Shown here piece by piece: positions 8,586 to 17,286 of a stretch of DNA of 64,000 nucleotides. How positions within the stretch are numbered: position 1 is the first letter of the stretch; the number at the start of each line of letters is the position of its first letter. The notes under the pieces were generated by a model. That model made no database searches and was not told the DNA's origin. It was given only the letters and a program-made list of their open reading frames with translations. The translations under genes and the position numbers were made by a program. The DNA comes from Acinetobacter geminorum. Its GTDB lineage: Bacteria > Pseudomonadota > Gammaproteobacteria > Pseudomonadales > Moraxellaceae. The stretch is taken from the NCBI RefSeq assembly GCF_013009345.1, contig NZ_JABELE010000011.1:96382-160381 (forward strand), written 5' to 3'.

Positions 8586-9632
8586 GGCTTTGTTGCACAA
8601 ACCTATCTGTAAAGGCTTTTTCAGCGATATAATTTTCAAATGAAGAAGCCTACACACAAAATCTACCGCACAACCAATTGGCCCGCATATAACCGAGCAC
8701 TCATGAGTCGCGGAAATATTGCCATTTGGTTTGATCCTGCTACGCAATGGTATGCGCCATCAAAAGGCAAACAAGGGCGAAATCAAATCTACTCCGACGC
8801 AGCTATCCAATGCTGCTTAATGATTAAATCCTTATTCCGTCTGTCTTTACGTATGGTTACTGGCTTTGTGCAAAGTCTGATTAAACTTTGCGGATGAGCA
8901 GCCCCGAATATCAGTGATATTCTTACACCACGCTTTGTAGAAGACAAAAGCATATTGATATTGTAATCAGCTACCAAAAAAGTAGCGATGGGCTGCATCT
9001 ACTCATGGACTCTACAGGGATGAAGTTTCTAGGTGAGGGCGAATGGAAACGCAAGAAACATGGACCTGAATATCGTCGCCAATGGCGTAAACTACATATT
9101 GGTATAGATGCCAAAACCCTACAAATACGCGCTATTCAGCTCACAACCAATAATGTCAGTGATTCACAGGTGCTTGGTGATTTACTTAATCAGATTCCAC
9201 AAGATGAGCGGATTGATTCTGTTTATACCGATGGAGCTTATGACACCAAGCAATGCCGTCAGGTCATTGCAGATCGGCAAGCGCATGCGGTGATTCCACC
9301 TAGAAAAAATGCGAAACCATGGAAAGATACAAAGAGTAGCTCGCTAGAGCGAAACGAATGACTTCGAACAGTTACACGTTTAGGCAGGACACTCTGGAAA
9401 AAATGGTCAGGCTATCATCGGCGAAGTTTGGTTGAAACTAAGATGCATTGCATCAAATTATTAGGAGATAAGCTCAGTGCAAGGAGTTTTGATAGCCAAG
9501 TGAATGAGATCCATGCACGTGTAGCCGTCCTTAACAGATTTACGGAATTAGGTCGACCACTTACCCAAGTTACGCCTTAAATTTGGCTCAATTAGGGGCG
9601 CTTTGCATTTCAAATCTTTGTGCAACAAAGCC
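8586..9632 (+). mobile_element. IS5-family (IS903-group-like) insertion sequence, decayed
   Basis: The element is 1047 bp long, bounded by inverted repeats beginning GGCTTTGTTGCACAAA at the left and ending as the complement at 9617-9632. The transposase inside is broken. The two flanks (CTTTTTAG left, ACCTTAAT right) do not match, so there is no target-site duplication. Its right flank is the last 50 bp of an IS1 element while its left flank is not IS1, which suggests recombination between copies after insertion. Confidence 0.8.
8641..9580 (+). pseudogene. IS5-family transposase, broken
   Basis: The coding sequence starts with ATG at 8641 (MKKPTHKIYRTTNW) and can be followed to a TAA at 9578-9580 only by changing frame. 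The N-terminal part ends prematurely at 8895-8897; the central DDE part resumes at 9005 (MDSTGMKFLGEGEWKRKKHG, TDGAYDTKQC) and stops early at 9359-9361. The remaining C-terminal piece (RRSLVETKMHCIKLLGDKL) continues in another frame. At least two frame disruptions are needed to restore it, so the element cannot move by itself. Confidence 0.85.
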
Positions 9633-9682
9633 ACCTTAATAACGGATTTGTTTAACGCCAGCATACTTTTTGAAACACCACC
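9633..9682 (+). mobile_element. Right-end remnant of an IS1-family element
   Basis: Fifty bases starting ACCTTAATAACGG and ending with the inverted repeat CATACTTTTTGAAACACCACC match the last 50 bp of the IS1-family copies at 9691-10477 and 16364-17149. The rest of this third copy is gone, cut by the IS5-family element. Only 8 bp separate it from the next IS1 copy. Confidence 0.8.
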
Positions 9683-9690
9683 CAACTTGG

Positions 9691-10477
9691 GGTGGTGTTT
9701 CAAAAAGTATGCTGAAAAAAACAATATGGCTTTTGATAAAATAGAGGTATGAAAATAACGCTACAAATCAAATGTCCTACCTGTCTAAGTAACAATATAA
9801 AGAGAAATGGCATCAAAGTAGATGGGAAACAAAACCATCAATGCAAAGATTGCAAACGTCAGTTTATTGGTGATCATGCATTAAGCTATCAAGGATGTAA
9901 CTCAGGTATTACCGGCAAGATATTACATTTAATGGTCAGAGGAAGCGGTGTAAGAGATATTGCTGAAGTCGAGCGTATCAGCATTGGCAAGGTATTACGA
10001 ACCTTAAGTGAATCGATCTATCAGATTCAGCCTAAACAAAGCCACTACGAATGTCTTGAAGTCGATGAACTTTGGACTTTTGTAGGGAATAAGAAAAATA
10101 AACAATGGCTTATTTATGCCTACCATCGAGAATCTGGAGAAATTGTTGCTTATGTTTGGGGTAAGCGGGATTTAGCAACGGTTCAACGTCTTAAAGCTAG
10201 ACTTAAAAAGCTTGGGGTTCAATATGCTCGAATTGCGAGTGATCATTGGGATAGTTTTATTACAGCATTTCAATGTTGCAAGCAAGTGATCGGTAAGTTT
10301 TTTACCGTCGGTATTGAAGGTAACAATTGTAGAATTCGTCATCGAATCAGGCGTGGATTTAGGAGAAGTTGCAACTTTTCTAAAAAGCTCGAAAATCATT
10401 TTAAAGCCTTTGATTTGACTTTCTTTTACCTTAATAACGGATTTGTTTAACGCCAGCATACTTTTTGAGACACCACC
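9691..10477 (+). mobile_element. IS1-family insertion sequence, copy 1
   Basis: A 787-bp element with terminal inverted repeats GGTGGTGTTTCAAAAAGTAT at the left and the complement ending GACACCACC at the right, with one mismatch between the ends (GAGACACC versus GAAACACC). It carries a full-length transposase gene. Immediate flanks (CAACTTGG and CAAAATGT) share only the first three bases, so no target duplication remains. Confidence 0.85.
9749..10450 (+). CDS. IS1-family transposase
   Basis: A 233-residue transposase read in one frame, unlike classical IS1, where two frames are joined by frameshifting. The N-terminus has a zinc finger (CPTCLSNNIKRNG, then CKDCKRQF) typical of InsA, followed by the helix-turn-helix region (VRDIAEVERISIGKVLRTL) and the InsB catalytic part with DELWTFVGNK, WGKRDLATV, SDHWDSF and ENHFKAFDL. 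All expected parts are present, so this copy may be functional. It shares nearly all its sequence with the inverted copy at 16391-17091. Confidence 0.87.
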   Translation: MKITLQIKCPTCLSNNIKRNGIKVDGKQNHQCKDCKRQFIGDHALSYQGCNSGITGKILHLMVRGSGVRDIAEVERISIGKVLRTLSESIYQIQPKQSHYECLEVDELWTFVGNKKNKQWLIYAYHRESGEIVAYVWGKRDLATVQRLKARLKKLGVQYARIASDHWDSFITAFQCCKQVIGKFFTVGIEGNNCRIRHRIRRGFRRSCNFSKKLENHFKAFDLTFFYLNNGFV

Positions 10478-10845
10478 CAAAATGTTTCTAGAGCATGCAA
10501 AGTGATGGGTGTCTCTAGAGATACTTTTCATCGCTATCAGGAGCTAGTACAGTCTGGTGACATGGATGCATTGATCAATAAATCCCGTCGAGTACCTAAT
10601 CTAAAAAATCGTGTAGATGATGCTACAGAACTAGCAGTCATTGATTTCGCAACTCAGTATCCAGCTTATGGGCAGCATCGTACTAGTAACGAATTACGCA
10701 AGAAGGGTGTATTTGTTTCAGGTAGCGGTGTTCGCTCTATTTGGTTACGCTATGATTTAGAGAACTTTAAGAAGCGTTTGAAAGCACTCGCAGCTAAAGT
10801 GGCACAGGATGGTATCGAATTAAATGATCATCAGATTGCTGCTGT
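10478..10845 (+). pseudogene. IS481-family transposase, internal fragment
   Basis: The frame encodes NVSRACKVMGVSRDTFHRYQ, then INKSRRVPNLKNRVDDATEL, QHRTSNELRKKGVFVSGSGV and LKALAAKVAQDGIELNDHQI. This is the DNA-binding N-terminal part of an IS481-family transposase. The first residues are missing because an IS1 copy lies directly before it, and the DDE catalytic half is missing because an IS21-type end (TGTTAGCGACAGTG) begins at about 10843. It is a remnant with no expected activity. Confidence 0.75.
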
Positions 10846-10930
10846 TAGCGACAGTGTAAAAATGACCCCCTAACGGCATTTAAAAACTGACCCCCTTGGT
10901 TAATATAGCGGTCATTTTGGACTGCTCAAC

Positions 10931-11952
10931 ATGTTAACTTTGGAGCAAGCAGTGACAATACAAATTCTTCATCAACAGGGTAAATCTATTAAAGCCATTA
11001 GTCGTGAACTGAGGGTGTCTCGAAATACCGTGCGTAAATATTTACGGCAGAAGGAAACACCTCAGTATCGGCGTACACAACCTAGAACAAGTATTCTTAA
11101 TCCATATAAACCCTATTTACTCCAACGTGTAAATGCAGCACATCCTGAATGGATTCCTGCCGCTGTGCTCTATCAGGAAATTTTAGGGTTGGGATATCCA
11201 GGAAAGATCAGGATCTTGAGGGAATATCTTGCAACATTAAAACCAGTTGCCAAACTGGAAAACCAGTCATTCGTTTTGAAACCCAACCTGGCCAACAAAT
11301 ACAGGTGGATTTCACCACGATTCGACGCAACAACACGACTTTAAAAGCCTTTGTTGCAACATTAGGGTATTCCAGAGCGACTTTCGTGAAATTTTATGAT
11401 CATGAACGTACGGATGTATGGATCGATGGTCTAGAAAATGCATTTCAGTTCTTTGCAGTAGTACCTCAAGAAATCCTGTTTAATAACGCTAAAACGATCA
11501 TGATTGAACGGGATGCCTATCAGGAGGGGCAGCATAAATGGAACACCAAACTGCTCGACTGTGCCAAGAAGTACAGCTTTCGTCCTCGCGTATGTAAGCC
11601 CTACCGCGCACAGACCAAAGGCAAAGTTGAACGCTTTAATGGATACCTCAAATCAAGCTTTATTGTGCCATTGAAAGCAAGCCTGAAGACTTCGGGTTTA
11701 CTGTTAGATGTTGATATCGCCAATGCCCACATTGGCTGGTGACTGCATGAAACCGCCAATCAGCGGATTCATGCCACCATGCAAGAAAAACCGGCTGTTC
11801 GACTACAACAGGAGCAGCAAAAATTTACGCCATTACCGCAATCAGATACAGGTTCTGGCACTGTACCTGTTGCAACAGCACAGCATGTCATGCCCTACGA
11901 GAGTTTGCAGCATCCGTTATCGGTATATGACCAGTTGCTAGGGGTTTCTTGA
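10931..11952 (+). pseudogene. IstA-like transposase of IS21 family, broken
   Basis: The N-terminus (MLTLEQAVTIQILHQQGKSI, with SRELRVSRNTVRKYL as helix-turn-helix) and the integrase core (QIQVDFTTIRR, TLGYSRATFVKFYDHE, RAQTKGKVERFNGYLK) lie in different frames because a base is missing at about 11250-11265. A TGA at 11740-11742 also interrupts the C-terminal part, which otherwise continues to a TGA overlapping the istB start. At least two lesions make it inactive. Confidence 0.82.
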
Positions 11953-12345
11953 TGAATCTGCAATACGAACGTATAGAGCAGCTTTGCCAAAAGCTCAGTC
12001 TACATACAATTGCGTCACAATAGTCTCATCATGCGCAACAAACATTAGGTCAGGATAGAAGTTATGCCGACTTTGTTGAAGCCATGCTGATGCATGAATA
12101 TGCTGCTAGGCAACAGCGCAGCCAGCAGGTCCTGATGAAACTCTCAGGCCTGCCTCAAGTGAAAACGCTGGAAGGTTACGATTTTAATTATGCACTAGGT
12201 GCTCCGAAATCCCAGATGGTCGGGTTGTTCAACCTGAGCTTTATCTCGAGAGCAGAAAATGTGGTGTTTCTTGGTGCTAGTGGTGTAGGGAAAACGCATT
12301 TATCCATGGCATTAGGCTATAAGGCCATCATGAACAATGTCAAAA
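11952..12345 (+). pseudogene. IstB-like AAA+ helper ATPase, truncated
   Basis: The ATG at 11952 overlaps the istA stop, as in intact IS21 elements. The frame reads MNLQYERIEQLCQKLSLHTI and meets a TAG at 12021-12023. It then continues with the IstB fold up to a Walker A motif (FLGASGVGKTHLSMALGYKA) and is cut by the next insertion sequence before the Walker B region. Inactive remnant. Confidence 0.8.
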
Positions 12346-13368
12346 GTCTTTGTTGCATAAATAAATTTCATCCCCATACATGTTAGATGAATACAGAATC
12401 AAAAAGCCGATACAAAACAACGAACTGGTCTGAGTACAATCAGGCTTTACGTCAACGGGGTGCTTTCACCATTTGGTTTGATCCCCAAATGCAATGGTCT
12501 GCAACACCTACTGGAAAAAAAGGATGTCAACCTATCTAGACTGATATAGCAATTCAATTTGCCCTGACGATACGAAACCTGTTCCAACTGGCTTTACGCC
12601 AAACACAAGGTTTCATTCAAAGCCTTTTTCAAATGGCTCACCTCGACTGGAATGTTCCAGACTTCTCAACATTGAGTCGGCGAGCAGATAAGCTCCAGCC
12701 ACTTCTACATAAATCAGCAAAAAATCCACAGGAAGACTTGCATATTTTAGTTGATAGCACAGGGATCAAAGTTACAGGTGATGGGGAATGGGTGCGTAAA
12801 AAACATGGCGTAAACCAACATCGTCAATGGCTGAAATTACATCTTGCGACAGATGCAAACAGTGGAGAAATACAAGCGGTTGAAGTCACGACCTGCCAAT
12901 ATGGTGATGCTGAAATGCTCCAACCTCTTTTAGATCAAATTGATGAACCCATTGCATCTGTCACGGCTGATGGTGCTTATGACACAGTGAATTGTTATGA
13001 TGCGATTTTGAAACGGCAAGCAAATGTAATTATCCCTCCTCGTTCCAATGCTGCTTTATGGGCAGAAAATGAAATTGGTAAAGCAAGGAATCATGCAGTA
13101 CAAGGCTGTTGGGACAGGGGTCAAAAGCAGTGGAAACGAGATATTGGTTATCATCGACGATCCCGAATAGAGGCTAAAATGTTTGCCTTGAAACGACTTG
13201 GACAAGGTGTATCTAGTCGATGCTTTAATCGTCAGGTGGTTGACTTGCAAATAAGAGTCGATATTTTGAATAAATTTACTCAACTTGGTACAGCTAAAAC
13301 GGTGGCTGTTGCATAAATATCTGAAGATTAGAACAACTCTACCTTTCGTCTATTTGTGCAACAAAGCC
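12346..13368 (+). mobile_element. Second IS5-family insertion sequence
   Basis: A 1023-bp element with ends GTCTTTGTTGCATAAAT at the left and the complement of GGCTTTGTTGCACAAAT at the right. It has the same inverted-repeat type as the element at 8586-9632 but a different transposase. It truncates istB on the left and an unknown gene on the right. One point mutation in the left repeat (GTC instead of GGC) and one stop codon in the transposase are the visible damage. Confidence 0.82.
12387..13316 (+). pseudogene. IS5-family transposase with one in-frame stop
   Basis: The frame begins MNTESKSRYKTTNWSEYNQA and runs to 13316 with a single TAG at 12537-12539 (codon 51), where the context (QPI-stop-TDIAIQFAL) suggests an original tyrosine. 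The DDE core is intact: LVDSTGIKVTGDGEW with KKHGVNQHRQW, TADGAYDT, and RRSRIEAKMFALKRLG near the C-terminus. A shorter product could start from the internal ATG at 12633, but it would lack the N-terminal DNA-binding part. Confidence 0.85.
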
Positions 13369-13388
13369 AAGGACAATATGAACTTGTG

Positions 13389-14264
13389 ATGAATCCTGAA
13401 TATGAAGATTTTAATTTAGAATTATTACAAGACTATTGGCAATTTAATGAAATTGAAAAGCACCAGTTCACTTATTCTGTAAAAAAATTAGTGGAAAAAT
13501 ATGATATTAGTTCATCTGCAAAATTGGAAAGAATCGTTAAACACAGTGGACATTTAAAATATACGGGAATAAAAAACTGCAAAAAGTGCTATTTCGATTA
13601 TGAAATTTTTATACGTAAAGACATAGGCTTTAAAGATTGGAAGAATTACAAGAGAGAATTAGAATGCTATGACTGCCGTAGACGCTCTGTACAAAATTAC
13701 ATGAACAAATATCTCAATGAGTTTAAATTGTGTATTCCAACATTGTCAGATGAGCCAATAGATTCACCGAAGCAGCAGCTCAGTTACTTAGAAAAAATAG
13801 TTCTGTATGTTATGCTCAGCAAAATTAAGATTGGCACAGACAATGTTTTGCCACAACATGAGTGGCGTTCATTTGTTGAACTTGAAGCCAATGGTGCTGG
13901 TGATCTTGTAAAAAGAATATTTGAAAAAGGCTATCTTTTTAAAACAAATGAATTTGACGAATTTATACAAAAACAAGCTGATTTGCGCCAGCTACATTCA
14001 GATTGTAGACAATATTTGAATGAAAATATAACGCATGAAATTCAAACTTACTTAGCCTTAAATTTTAAGGCAGACATAAATCTTGTGATTCCTGAATGCT
14101 ACGATTACCTAGAGCAGTGGACCTTTGGGCTGTATGAGGAAATTATGGGTTCAAAAGTTTATATCAAAGACTTCAAGGAAATTGAAAAATATATAAAAAA
14201 TAAAAGATTAAATGAAGTGTATGCCTTGCTTGATTTTGTTCGCCAATACAAAAAATCCCTGTAA
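13389..14264 (+). CDS. Unknown protein with zinc-ribbon-like CxxC pairs, 5' end probably lost
   Basis: I do not recognise the family. Counting from the ATG at 13389 the protein has about 291 residues. It contains two CxxC pairs (C64/C67 in NCKKCYFD and C93/C96 in ECYDCRRR) separated by 25 residues, the pattern of a zinc ribbon or treble clef. The rest looks helical, with many Lys, Glu and Tyr. The frame stays open upstream into the IS5-family end, so the true N-terminus was probably removed by that insertion, and expression now depends on an internal start or an IS promoter. It is followed 14 bp later by another unknown gene; the two may belong together. Confidence 0.55.
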   Translation: MNPEYEDFNLELLQDYWQFNEIEKHQFTYSVKKLVEKYDISSSAKLERIVKHSGHLKYTGIKNCKKCYFDYEIFIRKDIGFKDWKNYKRELECYDCRRRSVQNYMNKYLNEFKLCIPTLSDEPIDSPKQQLSYLEKIVLYVMLSKIKIGTDNVLPQHEWRSFVELEANGAGDLVKRIFEKGYLFKTNEFDEFIQKQADLRQLHSDCRQYLNENITHEIQTYLALNFKADINLVIPECYDYLEQWTFGLYEEIMGSKVYIKDFKEIEKYIKNKRLNEVYALLDFVRQYKKSL

Positions 14265-14278
14265 AGAAAAATAATGCT

Positions 14279-14659
14279 TTGGAATTGGATTTAATGCGGA
14301 TGCTTCTTAAATATGATTTACAGCATATTTTGAGCTTGTTTTGGTATCAGTCGAAATTTGTAGGTGATCGGTTACGCACCTTAGAGCTATCGGGTGATGA
14401 AAACGCTAGGTTTATTAAAGATACTGTTTTTGCTAAGAAAATATCGACTTATTTAGATTATTTAGACCATAAAGATGAAAAACCTAAGTATCCGAGGAAT
14501 CTTCCTGGAAATTGGACGTATTCCGAGATTGAGCTGTTTGTTAGTGCCCAATTATTGGCAACTATGAAAAGTGGGAAAAGTATACGCCTAGCGAAATCTT
14601 GGCTTTGTGGGAAGAGACAAGAGGAATTGAGCTTGAGAACGCAAGCGCTTGATTGCTAA
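14279..14659 (+). CDS. Unknown 126-residue protein
   Basis: No recognised domain. The likely start is TTG at 14279 or ATG at 14294 (MRMLLKYDLQHIL); no strong ribosome-binding site is visible, although the preceding stop is only 14 bp away, which suggests coupling. The protein is mostly helical with a proline-containing middle segment (KPKYPRNLPGNWTYSEIEL) and a basic tail containing one cysteine. It could be the C-terminal half of a larger broken gene, since the last residues look like read-through into non-coding sequence. Confidence 0.4.
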   Translation: MELDLMRMLLKYDLQHILSLFWYQSKFVGDRLRTLELSGDENARFIKDTVFAKKISTYLDYLDHKDEKPKYPRNLPGNWTYSEIELFVSAQLLATMKSGKSIRLAKSWLCGKRQEELSLRTQALDC

Positions 14660-14692
14660 ATTTTGATTTTTCAAATAGCGAGGTAAATTTTT

Positions 14693-15730
14693 TCATTCCA
14701 AGAAAATTACAGTTAACCCCTTATGGAGGACTTTAGCTAAGTTATTAGCATCCCAATTAGTCAATCGGATACAACCATGCGATGCTGTTTTAGAAATTAA
14801 GGCGGGATTTGGCGTACCATGAATCCCAAAAGAAGGTCGAGATAAACCAATCCAAATATTTCCTACAGGGTTGTTGGGTCCTGGGGGGAGGCTTAAGGGC
14901 TTAAGATTTTTGCCTTGAATAAAATTCTTAGGGTTATAACTATAATGTGGATTGAACACGATACTGCCGATGGCATGCGTGCCAGTGGGTGAGGGATTAT
15001 CTTCGCTCCCGATCGTTGCAGGAAAAGATGCAATGATCTTATTTTGTCGATTAAGCAAATATAATTGTTTAGAACCTTTGTGTGCAATAATGCTTTGCAC
15101 ATTATTTGGCAAAACATTTATTACATTTGCGACAATAATCTTTTCACCGACTTTATTAAAATTTGCGCCTGAATTAATTTTTTGTAGAAACAATTCATCC
15201 ATATGGAATTTTTCACCGAGCATTTCGGTCACACGAGTGTAATACAAGCCCTTCATTCTTGATTGTTCAGCATAATCTACAGGGATCGATTGAGCATAAG
15301 GAACTTTTAAGTCTTGTGTGGTAATGGTGTACTTAATAAACGTCGGTTGAGTTGTATCTTCATTTAAAAGCTGCCAAGTATTTGCGTCTAAGATTCCGTC
15401 ACCACTTAAACCCTTCATAATCTGAAAAGCGGAAATGGCTTTCACAGTATTTAGGCCCAATATGCCATCAATTGCACCTGAGGATGAGTAATGGCGACTC
15501 AACAGCACTTGTAACTTTGCGTAAACAGGAAGATAGCCTTTTTCAAGATTGTCCGACCACTCCGCTTTATTTAGATTATCTAAAGACCATGTGTCGGCTT
15601 GGTTTAACAGTGCTAAATTGTTTAGATTGTTAGTGGTAGGAGGAAGTGATTTTTGTGGTTCAGCTGCAAGAGTATAAGTCGAAAAAATATACATACTACT
15701 CAGGCAAATAACTAAAAAGCGACTCAACAT
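14693..15730 (-). CDS. L,D-transpeptidase (YkuD family) with peptidoglycan-binding domain
   Basis: A 345-residue exported enzyme. The signal peptide (MLSRFLVICLSSMYIFSTYT, then LAAEP) is followed by a PG_binding_1 domain at about residues 65-125 (DGILGLNTVKAISAFQIMKG, LDANTW). The C-terminal YkuD domain has the catalytic HGTPNPALI and SHGCIRLTNWDA, with the active-site Cys in SHGC. Such enzymes make 3-3 cross-links in peptidoglycan or attach proteins to it, working in the periplasm. It lies in the accessory region between an unknown gene pair and an IS4 remnant, so it was probably acquired, and its gene is intact. The upstream 110 bp are AT-rich and could hold its promoter. Confidence 0.88.
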   Translation of the reverse strand: MLSRFLVICLSSMYIFSTYTLAAEPQKSLPPTTNNLNNLALLNQADTWSLDNLNKAEWSDNLEKGYLPVYAKLQVLLSRHYSSSGAIDGILGLNTVKAISAFQIMKGLSGDGILDANTWQLLNEDTTQPTFIKYTITTQDLKVPYAQSIPVDYAEQSRMKGLYYTRVTEMLGEKFHMDELFLQKINSGANFNKVGEKIIVANVINVLPNNVQSIIAHKGSKQLYLLNRQNKIIASFPATIGSEDNPSPTGTHAIGSIVFNPHYSYNPKNFIQGKNLKPLSLPPGPNNPVGNIWIGLSRPSFGIHGTPNPALISKTASHGCIRLTNWDANNLAKVLHKGLTVIFLE

Positions 15731-15840
15731 AACGACTAACCCCCAAACTAATTTTATTGATCAAAATAACTGCACTCATATTTTAAATAAAGTTGATAAT
15801 TTAAAAATGTATATAAAATGCGGCTTTGTAACAATTTTAA

Positions 15841-16363
15841 CTCTGTACACGACAAATTTCATAGGGCCCTTGTCCTATCAGGCTTTTTCTTTCTTAAAAT
15901 TGCTAGCACTTTCTTAAATTCTTCTTTTTTCCCAAAACCAATCAAACGTAGAATAGCCATTTGAACATGGTCCAAACCGTAGCGAAATAAACTTACTGAA
16001 AGTCGTCCATGCTTCTTTATTTTTATCGCTTTTTTTCGATCATGTTGCCATTCACCTGTTAAATAGCACCAACAGAAACCGATAGCTAGCACTGCTATCA
16101 ATTTCTTGACTCGTCTAGGGTCTGTTAAACGAGTATTTTCAAGATTGAATCCACGTCCTTTGAGACAACTAAATAAGGTTTCGATTTCCCAGCGTAATGC
16201 ATAATCACGAATAGCTGAAGCATTCAACATAGGAGAAACAACAAGTAAAAGTTCTCCATCTTCTAATCGTAGCGCACTAATATACAGTTTCACTCGACCA
16301 ACCCAAATACGTCGTTTACGACATTCAGTTTGACCAACTTGAAGATGACGAAATAAATCACTA
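15841..16363 (-). mobile_element. IS4-family remnant with ISAba1-like terminus
   Basis: The outer end begins CTCTGTACACGACAAATTTC, which I recall as the terminal inverted repeat of ISAba1-type IS4-family elements. Inside, on the minus strand, is the C-terminal half of an IS4 transposase (15859-16363) with LYISALRLEDGELLLVVSPM, the YALRWEIETLFSCLKGRGF motif (Y-R-E signature of IS4) and KKHGRLSVSLFRYGLDHV. The N-terminal half is missing because an IS1 copy abuts at 16364. Confidence 0.78.
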
Positions 16364-17149
16364 GGTGGTGTTTCAAAAAGTATGCTGGCGTTAAACAAAT
16401 CCGTTATTAAGGTAAAAGAAAGTCAAATCAAAGGCTTTAAAATGATTTTCGAGCTTTTTAGAAAAGTTGCAACTTCTCCTAAATCCACGCCTGATTCGAT
16501 GACGAATTCTACAATTGTTACCTTCAATACCGACGGTAAAAAACTTACCGATCACTTGCTTGCAACATTGAAATGCTGTAATAAAACTATCCCAATGATC
16601 ACTCGCAATTCGAGCATATTGAACCCCAAGCTTTTTAAGTCTAGCTTTAAGACGTTGAACCGTTGCTAAATCCCGCTTACCCCAAACATAAGCAACAATT
16701 TCTCCAGATTCTCGATGGTAGGCATAAATAAGCCATTGTTTATTTTTCTTATTCCCTACAAAAGTCCAAAGTTCATCGACTTCAAGACATTCGTAGTGGC
16801 TTTGTTTAGGCTGAATCTGATAGATCGATTCACTTAAGGTTCGTAATACCTTGCCAATGCTGATACGCTCGACTTCAGCAATATCTCTTACACCGCTTCC
16901 TCTGATCATTAAATGTAATATCTTGCCGGTAATACCTGAGTTACACCCTTGATAGCTTAATGCATGAGCACCAATAAACTGACGTTTGCAATCTTTGCAT
17001 TGATGGTTTTATTTCCATCTACTTTGATGCCATTTCTCTTTATATTGTTACTTAGACAGGTAGGACATTTGATTTGTAGCGTTATTTTCATACCTCTATT
17101 TTATCAAAAGCCATATTGTTTTTTTCAGCATACTTTTTGAAACACCACC
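16364..17149 (-). mobile_element. IS1-family insertion sequence, copy 2 (inverted)
   Basis: A 786-bp element in the opposite orientation to the copy at 9691-10477, bounded by GGTGGTGTTTCAAAAAGTAT and its complement. Flanks (AATCACTA left, AAATAAGA right) do not form a target duplication. Together the two copies enclose about 5.9 kb in inverted orientation. Confidence 0.85.
16391..17091 (-). pseudogene. IS1-family transposase with a one-base deletion
   Basis: Nearly the same sequence as the intact copy at 9749-10450, but GATGGGAAAC there reads GATGGAAAT here (near 17017). This removes one base and shifts the frame just after the N-terminal zinc-finger start. The remainder (from about 16909, MIRGSGVRDIAEVERI) is open to the normal end. 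One substitution (Met-Ile for Met-Val) is also seen. It is probably inactive unless frameshifting restores it, which cannot be ruled out in an IS1-family element. Confidence 0.8.
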
Positions 17150-17150
17150 A

Positions 17151-17203
17151 AATAAGAACGGGTGTTTAGCTTCAAATAAGAATATCTGTCCATTTAATAA
17201 GAA
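17151..17203 (+). repeat. Three AATAAGAA direct repeats beside IS1 copy 2
   Basis: AATAAGAA occurs at 17151-17158, 17175-17182 and 17196-17203, spaced 24 and 21 bp, which is about two helical turns. A fourth occurrence lies at 2693-2700. Regularly spaced short repeats at a junction could be protein-binding sites or a transposon end, but nothing else supports this. Confidence 0.3.
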
Positions 17204-17241
17204 TATGCAATTAATGCAATTTTGAAAAATCTAATTATAAA

Positions 17242-17270
17242 AGCCAATTATTTCAGCGAGATAATTGGCT
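17242..17270 (-). terminator. Hairpin terminator after the replication genes
   Basis: A 10-bp perfect stem AGCCAATTAT/ATAATTGGCT with a 9-base loop, followed on the minus strand by TTTTATAATT. It lies 17 bp beyond the stop of the DnaC-like gene and would end that leftward operon. Confidence 0.6.
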
Positions 17271-17286
17271 TAAGTAAAGAGTCGTA

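Larger units (their letters stand above)
10843..12345 (+). mobile_element. IS21-family insertion sequence, right end lost
   Basis: The left end TGTTAGCGACAGTGTAAAAA followed by TGACCCCC repeats (10863-10870 and 10887-10894) is typical of IS21-family termini. Downstream are istA-like and istB-like genes in the usual order with overlapping stop and start. The element is cut within istB at about 12345 by an IS5-family insertion, and no istB remainder is found on the far side. Confidence 0.75.

Noticed and set aside
10172..10531. 119-codon minus-strand open frame across IS1 copy 1, with its counterpart in copy 2 at 16382-16669
   Set aside because: Both are antisense to the IS1 transposase and lack any domain.
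9691..17149. Composite transposon formed by the two IS1 copies
   Set aside because: The copies are inverted but no target duplication surrounds the pair, and one transposase is frameshifted, so transposition as a unit is not supported.
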